64,000 nt of DNA from Streptomyces sp. RB17 (GCF_009604455.1 NZ_WEGL01000002.1:62001-126000); one strand, 5' to 3'. Positions 51,756 through 61,998 are shown, counted from the first letter of the stretch. Translations and numbers: made by a program. The notes: generated by a model not told the origin, from the letters alone.

Positions 51756-54440
51756 ATGACGGAGGGACGGCCGCCCGTGGTCGCCTCGGCTTCCCTGTGG
51801 GAGCGGGACGCGGAGATCGCCACCGTCGTACAGGCACTCGACCTCCTGTGCGCCGACCAGTCGTCCGCGGGCAGTCTGCTGGTCATCCGCGGCGAGGCGG
51901 GATTCGGCAAGACCGCGCTGCTGGCCGAGACACGCCGCGTAGCCGAACGCCGCGGCTGCAACGTGTGGTCCGCGCGCGGCGCGGAGACCCTGAAGTCCGT
52001 CCCGTTCAACGTGGTACGGCAGTTGCTCCAGCCCGCGCTGCTGTCGTTACTGCCCGAGGAGGCCCGCGAGTACCTCGGCGACTGGTACGACATCGCCGGA
52101 CCCGCCCTCGGGATAGCGGACCCGCAGGAGGCCACCGCCGACCCGCAGTACGTGTGCGACGGACTCGTCGCCGCCGTACGCCGGCTCGCCCGCCGCGAGT
52201 GGCCCCTGGTGCTGCTGATCGACGACGCGCACTGGGCCGACCACGAGACCCTGCGCTGGCTCGCCGCGTTCGCCGAACGCCTGGACGATCTCTCCGTCCT
52301 CGTCGTGGTCGCCCGCCGCCCCGGCGAGGTCAGCGGCGACAGCGCCCGCCACCTCGACGCGGTGGCCGCCGCCGCGGGCCGCCCGGTCAACAACCTCAGG
52401 GCGCTCACCCCGGAGGCCGCCGCCGGACTCACCCGCGCCACCCTCGGCCGGTACGCCGACGACGCGTTCTGCCGCGAGGTCTGGGCCGTGACCGCGGGCA
52501 ACCCCTACGAGACCACCGAACTCCTCGCCAAGGTGCAGGACAGCGAACTGCAGCCGGTCGAGGCGAGGGCCGGCGAACTGCGCGCCCTCAACCGTGCCGC
52601 CCGCGGCGGCGGACTGGTCGACCGGCTCAAGGGGCTCGGCCTGGAGGCCACCCAGTTCGCCTGGGCCGCCGCCATCCTCGGCACCGGCATCACCGTCGAC
52701 ATGGTCGCCCGCCTCGCCACCATGGACGAGGCCGTCGCCGGGCACTGCGCCGAACTGCTCTGCTCCGCCCGCATCCTCACCGAACCCGACCCCGCGGACG
52801 GCGGCGACCGCGTCGACGGAGAGCTGGAGTTCGTCCACCCGCTCATCGCCAGCGCCGTCTACAACTCCATCCCCTCCGGGGTGTGCACCGCCATGCACGG
52901 CGTCGCCGCCCAGATCATCACCGAGCTGGGACGCGGCGCCGCCCAGGCCGCCCGGCACCTGCTGAAGGTGCACCCGGACGGCGACGAGGAACTCGTCGAG
53001 CAGCTGCGCGAGGCCGCCCGGGAACACCTGGCCGTCGGCGCACCGGACGCGGCCCGCACCTGCCTGGAACGCGCGCTGCGGGAGCCACCGCTCCCCGCGG
53101 TCCACGCACACGTCCTGTACGAACTGGGCTGCGCGACCCTGCTCACGGCACCCGCCGTCACCGTCGAACACCTCCAGCACGCCCTCGGCACGCCCGGCCT
53201 CGACCCCGAGCGGCGGGTCGACGCGGTGGTCCGGCTCTCCCAGGCGCTGCTCCACAACGACCAGCTGGAGGAGGCCGTCCGCACGGTCGAGGCCGAGGCC
53301 GCCCGGCACGAACCCGGCCCCGTGAAGATGCGGCTGCAGGCCGTGCAGTTCATGTGGGAGGGCATCCACGGCGAGACCGTCTCCCCGGCCCGCTCCCGGC
53401 GCCTCGCCGAACTCGCGAGCACCTGCACCGGCCGCGACAACGCCGAACGCGCGCTGCTCATCCTGCGCGGCTTCGACGCCATGACCCACGGCGAGAGCGC
53501 CGACGAGGTCCTCGAACTGTGCGACCGCGCCCTGGTCAACGGCCGCCTCGCACCCGGCCTCGGCTGGACCGACCCCGAGTGGGGCATCGAGCTGCTGATG
53601 ATGCTCGGCAGCGCGTACGCCTACGCCGACCGGCTCGACCGCGCCGAGAGCCTCTTCGCCGAGGCCCTGCGCGTCTACACCGGCGCCGGCTGGCGCGGCG
53701 GCCACCTCTCCCTCGCCAACGCCTTCCTCGGGCTCGCCTACCGCAGGCAGGGCCGGCTGCGCGACGCCGAGTCCGCCCTGCGCGAGGCACTGCTGCTCGC
53801 CGAACGCGTCGGCCGCCGCCTGCCCCTGTACTGGTCGGCGACCTGCGGACTGGTCGACACCCTGCTGGCCCGCGGCCGTATCGACGAGGCCTGGTCGATC
53901 GCCGAGCAGTACGGCTTCGCGCCGCCCTACCCGTCCACGATCGTGCTGCCCGACATCCGCTGTGTACGCGGCCGGCTGCTGCTCGCCGTCGGCCGCACCG
54001 AGGAGGGCGTCCACGAACTGGAGGCCGCCGAGAAGACCGCCGCCTCGCGCGGCGGCCACAACCCGGTGCTCTCGCCCTGGTCCATCGACCTCGCCAAGGC
54101 CCTCGCCGAACAGGACCCGGCCCGTGCCGTGCAGCTCGCCGCCGACGCCCGCCGGCAGGCCGAGCGCTTCGGCACGGACACCGCCATCGGCGAGGCCCTG
54201 CGCTGCGCCGCCGCCCTGGAGACCGGCGGACGCGCGATCCAGCTCGCCGCCCGGGCCGTCACCTACCTGGAGGCCTCGCCCTGCCAGTACGAACACGCGG
54301 CCGCCCGCGTCGAGTACGGCATCGCCGCCCGCTCCGTCGCGGAGCTGAACCGGGGCCTGGACCTCGCCCGGGCCTGCGGCGCGGACGGGCTGGCGGCCCA
54401 GGCGAGAGAGGTGCTGGAGACAGGGCGGGGGCTCCGGTAG
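51756..54440 (+). CDS. Large AAA ATPase resembling LAL regulators but lacking the C-terminal LuxR HTH
   Basis: The 894-residue product has an AAA_16 ATPase domain. The Walker A is RGEAGFGKTALLAE near residue 55 and the Walker B is LVLLIDDAHWADHETLRWLA. Winged-helix and TPR-like helical repeats fill the rest (about 330-890), e.g. AERALREPPLP and GLAYRRQGRLRDAESALREAL. This is the layout of the large LAL/MalT-type regulators, but those end in a LuxR HTH and this one ends at ETGRGLR with none. It may act as an HTH-less partner, or it may have lost the domain. ATG 51756 has GGGGAGG upstream. Confidence 0.8.
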   Translation: MTEGRPPVVASASLWERDAEIATVVQALDLLCADQSSAGSLLVIRGEAGFGKTALLAETRRVAERRGCNVWSARGAETLKSVPFNVVRQLLQPALLSLLPEEAREYLGDWYDIAGPALGIADPQEATADPQYVCDGLVAAVRRLARREWPLVLLIDDAHWADHETLRWLAAFAERLDDLSVLVVVARRPGEVSGDSARHLDAVAAAAGRPVNNLRALTPEAAAGLTRATLGRYADDAFCREVWAVTAGNPYETTELLAKVQDSELQPVEARAGELRALNRAARGGGLVDRLKGLGLEATQFAWAAAILGTGITVDMVARLATMDEAVAGHCAELLCSARILTEPDPADGGDRVDGELEFVHPLIASAVYNSIPSGVCTAMHGVAAQIITELGRGAAQAARHLLKVHPDGDEELVEQLREAAREHLAVGAPDAARTCLERALREPPLPAVHAHVLYELGCATLLTAPAVTVEHLQHALGTPGLDPERRVDAVVRLSQALLHNDQLEEAVRTVEAEAARHEPGPVKMRLQAVQFMWEGIHGETVSPARSRRLAELASTCTGRDNAERALLILRGFDAMTHGESADEVLELCDRALVNGRLAPGLGWTDPEWGIELLMMLGSAYAYADRLDRAESLFAEALRVYTGAGWRGGHLSLANAFLGLAYRRQGRLRDAESALREALLLAERVGRRLPLYWSATCGLVDTLLARGRIDEAWSIAEQYGFAPPYPSTIVLPDIRCVRGRLLLAVGRTEEGVHELEAAEKTAASRGGHNPVLSPWSIDLAKALAEQDPARAVQLAADARRQAERFGTDTAIGEALRCAAALETGGRAIQLAARAVTYLEASPCQYEHAAARVEYGIAARSVAELNRGLDLARACGADGLAAQAREVLETGRGLR

Positions 54441-54470
54441 CGCCCTTCGGTGAACGCCCTTCGGCGGGTG

Positions 54471-55262
54471 TCAGACCGTGAGCAACTGCTCCGTGACCGC
54501 CGCCAGGCGCCGCCGTACCTCCGGGGCGTACGTCTCCTCGTGCGCCCGGGCCCTACGCGTGCCGTCGAAATAGCCGCCGCTGCCCAACTCCTGGGTGGCG
54601 AGGGCCAGTACGCCCGGTGCGCCGTCGGCGACCGAGTTCCACGGGGCGATCTCGCTCTGCCTGACCATCGCCGTGTCCATGAAGGTGGCGGGGTGCAGGA
54701 CGTTCACCGACACCCCGCTGTCCCCGAGCTCCTCGGCGAGCGTGAAGGTGTGCGCGGCGAGGGCGAACTTGCTGCGGCAGTACGCCGACATCCCGCTGTA
54801 GCCACGGGTGAGTTCCGGGTCGGCGAAGTCGAGGGGTTCCTGGCCGGCCGAGCCGACGTTCACGATCCGGGCCGGCGCGTTGGCCCGCAGGACCGGCAGC
54901 AGGGACCGGGTGAGGACGACGGGCGCGAGATAGTTCACGGCAAGCCTGAGCTCGTGGCCGTCGGCGCTCAGCTCCCGCCCCGAGCCGGGCGTGCCGCCGC
55001 CCGCCCCCGCGTTGTTGATCAGCACGTCGAGGTCGGGATGCGCCTCGCCGACCCGGGCGCCCAGCTCCCGCACCTCGGCGAGACGCGCCAGGTCGGCGAC
55101 GAACCCCTCGGCCTCGCCCTCGGTGCGCAGCTCCGCGACCAGCCGCTCGGTACGGTCCCGGTCCCGGCCGTGGGCGAGGACGACATGGCCCGAGCGGACC
55201 AGCTCGAAGGCCACGTACCGGCCGAGTCCGGAGGTGGCGCCGGTGATCAGAATGGTGGACAT
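54471..55262 (-). CDS. Short-chain dehydrogenase/reductase
   Basis: The 263-residue product has the SDR fold: NAD(P) motif GATSGLG, structural NNAGAG, catalytic SGMSAYCRSKFA with Tyr and Lys, and a preceding Ser in IVNVGSA. It oxidises or reduces an unknown alcohol or carbonyl. The stop lies 30 bases from the ATPase gene end. The start is ATG 55262, 64 bases beyond the last pca gene, so it may be expressed with that operon or separately. Confidence 0.9.
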   Translation of the reverse strand: MSTILITGATSGLGRYVAFELVRSGHVVLAHGRDRDRTERLVAELRTEGEAEGFVADLARLAEVRELGARVGEAHPDLDVLINNAGAGGGTPGSGRELSADGHELRLAVNYLAPVVLTRSLLPVLRANAPARIVNVGSAGQEPLDFADPELTRGYSGMSAYCRSKFALAAHTFTLAEELGDSGVSVNVLHPATFMDTAMVRQSEIAPWNSVADGAPGVLALATQELGSGGYFDGTRRARAHEETYAPEVRRRLAAVTEQLLTV

Positions 55263-55326
55263 GCTCCCACCCTAGGCACGGCCCGGCGCCGCGAGGGTGG
55301 TGCTGTTGACGCTACGACCGGCAGGG

Positions 55327-56454
55327 TCACCCTCCTTCGCGGTCCTCCTCCGCGAGCACCCGCTGCGCCGTCGCGAACGCGGAGTTGGCGGCCGGCACCC
55401 CGCAGTAGACGGCGGTCTGCAGCAGTACCGCGCCGATCTCCTCGGGCGTCAGCCCGTTGCGGCGCGCCGCCCGGACATGCATCGCCAGCTCGTCGTAGTG
55501 GCCGTGCGCGACCAGCGCGGTCAGCGTGATCATGCTGCGCTCGCGCCGGGACAGCGTCGGATCGGTCCAGATCTCGCCCCAGGCGTAGCGGGAGATGAAG
55601 TCCTGGAACCGGGCGGTGAACGGGGTCTGCCGGGCCTGCGCCCGGTCCACGTGCGCGTCGCCCAGCACCTCCCGGCGCACCGTCATACCGCTCGCCGGCG
55701 GCCCGTCGAGGTGGGTGCGCAGCGCCGTCAGCACGGCCCGCGGGCACTCGGCGGGCGCCAGATGGGAGGCGCCGGGCAGTTCCACCAGCGTCGAGCCGGG
55801 CACGGCGTCGGCGATCTCCCGCAGATGCGCGGGCGGCGTCGCCGGATCCTGCCGGCCCGCCACGAGGAGCGTCGGTACGGCGATGTCGCCGAGCCGGTCG
55901 CGCAGGTCGAACGCGGCGAGCGCGTCGCAGCAGGCGGCGTACGCCTCCGGATCGGCCTCCCGATGGTCCCGGACCAGCCCCGGCATGGTGAAGCCGGGGG
56001 TGAACCAGCGCGCGTCGGCGCTCTCCACCAGCCACTCCATGCCCTCGCGGCGCACCCGCCGCGCCCGCTCCCGCCAGGGTGCCGCGTCGCCGAAGTGGGC
56101 GGAGGAACAGATGACCGCCAGGGAGGTCAGCCGGTCGGGGTGGTGCACGGCCAGGTGGAGGCCGACGGCGCCGCCGAGGGAGACGCCCGCGTAGGCGAAG
56201 CGGTCGATGCCGAGCGCGTCGGCGAGGGCCAGCACCAGCGCGGCGAGGTCGCCGACGGTCGCGCCCGGCCCGATCGGCTCCGGCGCCGAACCGCCGTGGC
56301 CGGGCAGGTCCCAGCGCACCACGCGGTGGGCGGCCGACAGTTCCGGCGCCACCGCGTCCCACAGCGCGTACGAGGTGCCGAGCGAGGGTCCGAGCAGCAG
56401 CGGGGGCGCCGAGGCCGGGCCTTCAGCCAGGTGGTTGAGGAGTTTCTCGGTCAA
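55327..56454 (-). CDS. pcaL: PcaL: 3-oxoadipate enol-lactonase fused to 4-carboxymuconolactone decarboxylase
   Basis: The 375-residue product is a fusion. The N-terminal alpha/beta hydrolase (about 1-250) has nucleophile S92 in AGVSLGGAVG and a C-terminal His in GASHLAPAE, matching PcaD. The C-terminal CMD domain (about 260-370, ERSMITLTALVAHGHYDELAMHVRAARRNGLTPEEI) matches PcaC. It does two successive steps: decarboxylation of 4-carboxymuconolactone, and hydrolysis of the enol-lactone to 3-oxoadipate. The TTG at 56454 overlaps the pcaB stop by four bases. This fusion is known in actinobacteria such as Rhodococcus and Streptomyces. Confidence 0.95.
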   Translation of the reverse strand: MTEKLLNHLAEGPASAPPLLLGPSLGTSYALWDAVAPELSAAHRVVRWDLPGHGGSAPEPIGPGATVGDLAALVLALADALGIDRFAYAGVSLGGAVGLHLAVHHPDRLTSLAVICSSAHFGDAAPWRERARRVRREGMEWLVESADARWFTPGFTMPGLVRDHREADPEAYAACCDALAAFDLRDRLGDIAVPTLLVAGRQDPATPPAHLREIADAVPGSTLVELPGASHLAPAECPRAVLTALRTHLDGPPASGMTVRREVLGDAHVDRAQARQTPFTARFQDFISRYAWGEIWTDPTLSRRERSMITLTALVAHGHYDELAMHVRAARRNGLTPEEIGAVLLQTAVYCGVPAANSAFATAQRVLAEEDREGG

Positions 56455-57791
56455 CGTCGCTCCAGGGCATGGTCGGTGAGAGACACGGCGAAGCCGGTGT
56501 AGCGGGCGGGGGCGCAGAGGTCGTCCAGATCGATGTCCGTCAGCTCCGGCTCATTCGCGAGGAGTTCGTGCAGTGAACGGTCCTCGGCGTGGGCGCGGCG
56601 AGCCAGTTCGCTCAGCAGCTCCTTGGCACGCGCCCGGCCGAGGACGGGGGAGAGGGCGGCCGACAGCCGTTCGGAGACGATCAGGCCCCGGGTGACGCCG
56701 AGGTTCCGGCGCATCGCGGCGGGGTGCACGCGCAGGCCCTCGGCCAGCTCGGCCGCGTGGGCGGCCGCGCCGCCCACCAGCCGGAGCAGGTCGCGCAGCG
56801 GCTCCCACTCGGCATGCCAGGCGCCGGCCGGCCGCTCGTCCTCGGCGGCGACACAGCCGTACAGCGTGGCCGCCAGCTGGGGTGCGCGCCGGGCGGCGGC
56901 CAGAAGGAGTGTGGCGCGCACCGGGTTCGCCTTGTGCGGCATGGCCGACGAGCCGCCGCCGCTGCCCTCGCTCACCTCGCCGATCTCGGTGCGCGACAGC
57001 GTCAGCACATCCACGGCCGGCTTGCCCAGCGCCCCCGCCGCGAAGGCCAGGCACCCCGCCAGGTCGGCGATCGGCGTGCGCAACGTGTGCCAGGGCAACG
57101 CCGGTGCGGCGAGACCCACTTCGCGGGCGTACGCCGCCGTCAGCGCGGTGGGGTCCTGGGCGCCGTACGCCTGGAAGGCCGCCAGGGTCCCGGCGGCACC
57201 GCCCAGTTGGGCGGGGAGCGAGTCCCGTACCCGGGCGAGGCGGTCGCGTGCGTCCAGGACCAGCGAGCGCCAGCCGGCCGCCTTCAGTCCGAACGTGGTC
57301 GGTACGGCGTGCTGGGTGAGGGTCCGTCCCGGCATCACCGTCTCCCGGTGCTCGGCGGCGAGCCCGGCCAGCGCCCGCTCGGCGCGCCCGAGGTCGGCGA
57401 GGACCAGGCCGAGAGTGCGCAAGGCGACCAGCATCGTGGCCGTGTCCATGATGTCCTGGCTGGTGGCGCCCCGGTGGACGTAGGGGCCGTACTCCTCGCC
57501 GACCTCCCTGGTCAGGTCGGCCACCAGCGGGATGACCGGGTTGCCGCCGGCCGGGGTCCGCGCGGCCAGGTCCCGGATGCCGAACCGCTCCGGGACGGCC
57601 GCCTCGGTGACCGCGGCCGCGGCCCCGGCCGGGGCGAGTCCGAGTGCGGCCTGCGCCCGGGTCAGCGCGGCCTCGGCGTCGAGCAGTGCCCGCAGATACG
57701 CGTGGTCACTGGTCTCGGACGCGGCGCCCGACAGCCCCCACCCGGGTGCGAGCAGGCCGGTGTCGGCGTACGGAGGGGACGCAGATGTCAC
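56451..57791 (-). CDS. pcaB: 3-carboxy-cis,cis-muconate cycloisomerase
   Basis: The 446-residue product belongs to the fumarase/aspartase superfamily. The signature GSSAMPHKANPVRA is intact, as is the early TSQDIMDTA segment. It cyclises 3-carboxymuconate to 4-carboxymuconolactone. The GTG at 57791 overlaps pcaG by four bases (GTGA), and its stop overlaps pcaL. Length is typical of bacterial PcaB. Confidence 0.95.
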   Translation of the reverse strand: MTSASPPYADTGLLAPGWGLSGAASETSDHAYLRALLDAEAALTRAQAALGLAPAGAAAAVTEAAVPERFGIRDLAARTPAGGNPVIPLVADLTREVGEEYGPYVHRGATSQDIMDTATMLVALRTLGLVLADLGRAERALAGLAAEHRETVMPGRTLTQHAVPTTFGLKAAGWRSLVLDARDRLARVRDSLPAQLGGAAGTLAAFQAYGAQDPTALTAAYAREVGLAAPALPWHTLRTPIADLAGCLAFAAGALGKPAVDVLTLSRTEIGEVSEGSGGGSSAMPHKANPVRATLLLAAARRAPQLAATLYGCVAAEDERPAGAWHAEWEPLRDLLRLVGGAAAHAAELAEGLRVHPAAMRRNLGVTRGLIVSERLSAALSPVLGRARAKELLSELARRAHAEDRSLHELLANEPELTDIDLDDLCAPARYTGFAVSLTDHALERR

Positions 57792-58390
57792 TGGTACTCC
57801 AGGAAGACCGTCTCGCCTTCGCCCTGAAGGCGGATGTCGAAACGGTAGGCGCCCGGCCCGTCCTCGGCGGCGATCAGCGTGTCGCGCCGGTCCCCCACCC
57901 GGGTGAGCAGCGGGTCGGCGGCGAGCGCGGCGGTGTCTCCCGGCAGATAGAGGCGGGTGAACAGGTGCACGAGCAGGCCGCGCGCGAAGACACAGACGCT
58001 GAGGTACGGCGCGCTGCGCCCGCGGGCGCCGGGGCGGAGCGTACGGGCGTACCAGTGGCCGTCGGCGTCGGTCTGGATGCGGCCCCAGCCGGTGAACTCC
58101 ACGCCGTTGCGGCCGAGATACCCGCCGGTGGCCGGGTCGCGCCGGATGGAGCCGTCCACCCGAGGCACCGTGCCGTCGGGGCCCGCACCCCACAGTTCGA
58201 CGAGCGCGTCCGGCAGCGGCCTGCCCTCGCCGTCGAGGACGTACCCGTGCACGGTGATCGTGTCCGGGTGACCGAGCGGGGCGATCTCCTCGCCGCCGCG
58301 GAAGGGCAGCGCGTAGCCGTAGAAGGGGCCGACCGTGTGGGACGGGGTGGGCAGCACCTGCTCCGGGCTGCTCGTGTCGATCGTCGTCAT
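57788..58390 (-). CDS. pcaG: Protocatechuate 3,4-dioxygenase alpha subunit
   Basis: The 200-residue product has the intradiol dioxygenase fold (TPSHTVGPFYGYALPF, DALVELWGAG, GWGRIQTDADGHWY). It lacks the full iron-ligand set, as expected for the alpha chain. It pairs with PcaH to open protocatechuate to 3-carboxymuconate. ATG 58390 lies five bases after the pcaH stop. Confidence 0.94.
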   Translation of the reverse strand: MTTIDTSSPEQVLPTPSHTVGPFYGYALPFRGGEEIAPLGHPDTITVHGYVLDGEGRPLPDALVELWGAGPDGTVPRVDGSIRRDPATGGYLGRNGVEFTGWGRIQTDADGHWYARTLRPGARGRSAPYLSVCVFARGLLVHLFTRLYLPGDTAALAADPLLTRVGDRRDTLIAAEDGPGAYRFDIRLQGEGETVFLEYQ

Positions 58391-58395
58391 GGCGG

Positions 58396-59169
58396 TCAGC
58401 GTCCTTCCTCGATCCAGGTGCCGGCCGGGCCGTCCAGCACGATGTCCCAGTGGTAGCCGAGCGAGAACTCCGGCACCGACAGGCTGTGGTCGTAGGTGGC
58501 GACCAGCCGCTGCCGGGCCGCGTCGTCCGTCACCGACTGCAGGATCGGGTCGTACGGGAACAACGGGTCGTTGGGGAAGTACATCTGCGTCACCAGCCGC
58601 TGGGTGAACGCCGTACCGAACACCGAGAAGTGGATGTGGGCCGGGCGCCAGGCGTTCACGTGGTTGCGCCACGGGTAGGGGCCGGGCTGGATGGTGGTGA
58701 AGTGGTAGCGGCCCTCGGCGTCGGTGAGGGTGCGGCCGAAACCGGTGAAGTTCGGGTCGAGCGGGGCGTCGTGCTGCTCGCGCTGGTGGGCGTACCGGCC
58801 GGCCGAGTTGGCCTGCCAGATCTCGACGAGTTGTCCGCGCACCGGGTGCCCGTCGCGGTCCAGCAGCCGTCCGGAGACGGTGATCCGCTCACCGATCGGC
58901 TCGCCCCGGTGGTGCCGGGTGAGGTCGTTGTCGATCCCGGTGATGTCACGCTCCCCGAAGGCGGGGGAGCGCAACTCCACCAGCTCCGGGTCCTGCGCGG
59001 TGTCGATCGCGACCAGGGGCTGCCGGGGATGGCGGAGTACGGAGGAGCGGTAGGGCGCGTAGTCGCGGCGCGGGTGGTGCTCGACGGGGGCGCCGTCGGC
59101 GACCCGCTTCTCGTACGCGGCGTGCTCGGCGGCGATTTCGAGGTCGATGTCGGCTTGGGTGAGAGGCAT
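58396..59169 (-). CDS. pcaH: Protocatechuate 3,4-dioxygenase beta subunit
   Basis: The 257-residue product is the iron-binding chain. Y126, Y165, H178 and H180 have the 39-13-2 spacing of the Fe(III) ligands of Pseudomonas enzyme (408, 447, 460, 462). The segments RYHFTTIQPGPYPW and HIHFSVFG carry three of them. It cleaves the ring between the two hydroxyls. ATG 59169 has AGGA upstream. The gap from pcaF is 22 bases. Confidence 0.96.
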   Translation of the reverse strand: MPLTQADIDLEIAAEHAAYEKRVADGAPVEHHPRRDYAPYRSSVLRHPRQPLVAIDTAQDPELVELRSPAFGERDITGIDNDLTRHHRGEPIGERITVSGRLLDRDGHPVRGQLVEIWQANSAGRYAHQREQHDAPLDPNFTGFGRTLTDAEGRYHFTTIQPGPYPWRNHVNAWRPAHIHFSVFGTAFTQRLVTQMYFPNDPLFPYDPILQSVTDDAARQRLVATYDHSLSVPEFSLGYHWDIVLDGPAGTWIEEGR

Positions 59170-59191
59170 ACGAAGTCCTAGGGGTCTCAGG

Positions 59192-60412
59192 TCAGCGTTC
59201 GAGAACGAGGGCGAGGCCCTGGCCCACACCGATGCACAGGCCGGCCACGCCGGTGCCGGAGCCGCGGCGGGCGAGCTGGTGGGCGACGGTGCCGGCGAGC
59301 CGGGCGCCCGAGGCGCCGAGGGGGTGGCCGAGCGCGATGGCGCCGCCCTGAGGGTTGAGGATCGCCGGGTCGAACTCGGGCCACTCGGCGAGGCAGCCGA
59401 GGACCTGGGCGGCGAATGCCTCGTTCAGCTCCAGGACCGACAGGTCGCCGAACCCCTTGCCCGCTTTGGCGAGAGCCCGGTCGACGGCCTCGACGGGGGC
59501 GAGCCCGAAGTAGTGCGGATCGGTCGCGGCCACCCCGGTCGCGGAGATCCGGGCGAGCGGTTCACGGCCGGTGGCCTTGAGCCCCTCCTCGTCGGTGAGG
59601 AGGAGGGCGGCGGCGCCGTCGTTCAGCGGGGAGGCGTTGCCCGCGGTGACCGTGCCCCGCTCGGTACGGAAGGACGGCTTGAGCCTGGCCATCGCCGCGA
59701 GGGAGGCGTCGGGCCGTACGCACTCGTCGGCGGCGAAGGAGACCGGCTCACCCTTGCGCTGCGGGACGGGCACGGGGGCCAACTCGGCGTCGAACAGGCC
59801 CTGTTCCTGTGCGGCGGCCGCCTTGCGGTGGGAGACGAGGGCGAACTCGTCCTGCTGCTCGCGGGTGATCTTGTGTTTGTCGGCGATGAGTTCGGCGGAC
59901 TCGCCCAGGGGGATGGTCCACTGCGGATCCATCGCCGGGTTGACCATGCGCCAGCCGAGCGTGGTCGAGTACAGCTCGGCGTGCCCGGCCGGGAAGGGGC
60001 GGTCGGACTTGGGCAGGACGTAGGGGGCACGGGTCATGGACTCCACGCCGCCCGCGAGGGCGATGTGCGCGTCGCCGACGGCGATGGCGCGGGCCGCCTG
60101 GACCACGGCTTCCAGGCCGGAGGCGCACAGCCGGTTGACGGTCACGCCGGGCACGGAGGTCGGCAGCCCGGCCAGCAGCGCGGCCATGCGGGCCACGTTG
60201 CGGTTCTCCTCGCCGGCGCCGTTGGCGTTGCCGAACCAGACGTCCTCGATCCGGGCCGGGTCCAGGGCCGGGGTGCGGGCGAGGAGTGCGCGGATCGTGT
60301 GGGCGGCGAGGTCGTCCGGGCGTACGGAGGCCAGGGCGCCGTTGTAGCGGCCGATGGGGCTGCGGACGGCGTCGACGAGGTAAACCGTGTTGAGCCTGTT
60401 GACGGCGTTCAC
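59192..60412 (-). CDS. pcaF: 3-oxoadipyl-CoA thiolase
   Basis: The 406-residue product is a thiolase with nucleophile C96 in [12 protein letters not shown]. The later [11 protein letters not shown] (as [11 protein letters not shown]) and the second active Cys in GLCIGVGQG are also intact. It splits 3-oxoadipyl-CoA into succinyl-CoA and acetyl-CoA, the last step of the pathway. GTG 60412 overlaps the pcaJ stop by four bases (GTGA). Confidence 0.95.
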   Translation of the reverse strand: MNAVNRLNTVYLVDAVRSPIGRYNGALASVRPDDLAAHTIRALLARTPALDPARIEDVWFGNANGAGEENRNVARMAALLAGLPTSVPGVTVNRLCASGLEAVVQAARAIAVGDAHIALAGGVESMTRAPYVLPKSDRPFPAGHAELYSTTLGWRMVNPAMDPQWTIPLGESAELIADKHKITREQQDEFALVSHRKAAAAQEQGLFDAELAPVPVPQRKGEPVSFAADECVRPDASLAAMARLKPSFRTERGTVTAGNASPLNDGAAALLLTDEEGLKATGREPLARISATGVAATDPHYFGLAPVEAVDRALAKAGKGFGDLSVLELNEAFAAQVLGCLAEWPEFDPAILNPQGGAIALGHPLGASGARLAGTVAHQLARRGSGTGVAGLCIGVGQGLALVLER

Positions 60413-61053
60413 AGCGACTTCTCCGTGAGGGTGAGTTCGGCGTCGGTCCGGGCGACGACGTCGTCGACGCTCACACCGGGCGCGGTCTCCACGAGGGCGA
60501 GACCCCGCTCGGTGACGTCCAGCACCGCGAGGTCGGTGATGACCCGGTTCACACAGGACTTGCCGGTGAGCGGCAGCGTGCACTCCTTGAGGATCTTCGG
60601 GGAGCCGTCCTTCGCGGTGTGGGTCATCACCACGATCACCTGACGGGCGCCGTGCACCAGGTCCATCGCACCGCCGATCCCGGTGACCAGCTTGCCCGGC
60701 ACGGCCCAGTTGGCCAGGTCGCCGCCGGCCGAGACCTGCATCGCGCCGAGCACGGCCACGTCGATGTGTCCGCCGCGGATCATCGCGAAGGACAGCGCCG
60801 AGTCGAAGAAGGACGCGCCCGGCAGGACCGTCACGGTCTCCTTGCCGGCGTTGATCAGATCAGGGTCGACCTGGTCATCGGTCGGATACGGCCCGGTGCC
60901 CAGGATTCCGTTCTCCGACTCCAGCACCACCTCGACACCCGGCGGCAGATGGTTCGGGATCAGCGTCGGCAGGCCGATGCCGAGATTGACGTACTGCCCG
61001 TCGCGCAGCTCCCGCGCCGCCCGCGCGGCGATCTCCTCGCGTGTCCAGGCCAT
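60409..61053 (-). CDS. pcaJ: 3-oxoadipate CoA-transferase beta subunit
   Basis: The 214-residue product is the CoA-transferase family I B chain. The catalytic Glu is E47 in LESENGILG. Other marks are [14 protein letters not shown] and [21 protein letters not shown]. With PcaI it moves CoA from succinyl-CoA to 3-oxoadipate. The ATG at 61053 shares a base with the pcaI stop. Confidence 0.95.
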   Translation of the reverse strand: MAWTREEIAARAARELRDGQYVNLGIGLPTLIPNHLPPGVEVVLESENGILGTGPYPTDDQVDPDLINAGKETVTVLPGASFFDSALSFAMIRGGHIDVAVLGAMQVSAGGDLANWAVPGKLVTGIGGAMDLVHGARQVIVVMTHTAKDGSPKILKECTLPLTGKSCVNRVITDLAVLDVTERGLALVETAPGVSVDDVVARTDAELTLTEKSL

Positions 61054-61835
61054 CAGCCGCTCACCGTCTCTCGTGCCGGAGGCGCGGAAATCGTGCGCCG
61101 TTCGATCCGCTTGTCCGCCGCCTGCTCCGGGGTCAGGGCCACCACCCGCTGCACGAAGACGCCCGGCAGGTGCACCGCGTCCGGGTCGATCGCGCCGGGC
61201 TCGACCAGCTCCTCCACCTCGGCGATCGTGACCTTGCCCGCCATGGCCGCGAGGGGGTTGAAGTTGCGGGCGGACCTGTTGAAGACCAGGTTTCCGTGCC
61301 GGTCGCCCTTCGCGGCCCTGACCAGCGCGAAGTCGGTGCGGATGGCGCGCTCCAGGACGTACTCCACGCCGTCGAACTCCCGCACCTCCTTCGGCGGCGA
61401 GGCCAGCGCGACGCCGCCCTCGCCGTCGTAGCGCCACGGCAGCCCGCCCTCGGCGACCTGGGTGCCGACCCCGGCCGGGGTGTAGAAGGCGGGGATGCCG
61501 GCGCCGCCCGCGCGCAACCGCTCGGCCAGCGTGCCCTGCGGGATCAGCTCCAGCTCCAGCTCACCGCCCAGGTACTGGCGGGCGAACTCCTTGTTGCCGC
61601 CGATGTAGGAGCCGGTCACCCGGCTGATCCGCCCGGCGGCCAGCAGGACCGCGAGTCCGGACTCCATGGCTCCGCAGTTGTTGGAGACGACCGAGAGCGA
61701 GCCGACCCCGCGCTCGTACAACGCCTCGATCAGCACGTTCGGCACACCGCTCAGCCCGAACCCGCCGACCGCGAGCGACGCGCCGTCCGGCACATCGGTC
61801 ACCGCCTGAAGGGCCGTGGCGACCACCTTGTCCAT
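61053..61835 (-). CDS. pcaI: 3-oxoadipate CoA-transferase alpha subunit
   Basis: The 260-residue product has the A-chain pattern of CoA-transferase family [47 protein letters not shown] and [24 protein letters not shown]. It is the first gene of the minus-strand pca operon and diverges from pcaV. Its start at 61835 lies 182 bases from pcaV. Confidence 0.95.
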   Translation of the reverse strand: MDKVVATALQAVTDVPDGASLAVGGFGLSGVPNVLIEALYERGVGSLSVVSNNCGAMESGLAVLLAAGRISRVTGSYIGGNKEFARQYLGGELELELIPQGTLAERLRAGGAGIPAFYTPAGVGTQVAEGGLPWRYDGEGGVALASPPKEVREFDGVEYVLERAIRTDFALVRAAKGDRHGNLVFNRSARNFNPLAAMAGKVTIAEVEELVEPGAIDPDAVHLPGVFVQRVVALTPEQAADKRIERRTISAPPARETVSG

Positions 61836-61860
61836 CCGTGAAGCCCCATCTCTTCGCCAT

Positions 61861-61998
61861 TAATCAGCGCACTGAGTATTTCAGCGAGGTGCTCCACACG
61901 CTGCCACCGGAGGCGATGTCCGTCAAGACACCGCCTGTTTGTCCTTTCCGTGGGAGACAGGCGGTCAGGTCGGCGAGTATTGTTCAGTGCACCAACGA
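61861..61998. promoter_or_regulatory. Divergent pcaI/pcaV promoter with two operator-like sites
   Basis: TCAGTGCGCTGATTA (minus strand, 61875 to 61861) and TCAGTGCACCAACGA (plus, 61984 to 61998) share an 8-base core. They lie in inverted orientation next to the two start codons. The left one overlaps TCAG-N4-CTGA and CTGA-N5-TCAG dyads. PcaV is the expected binder, released by protocatechuate. Confidence 0.65.
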
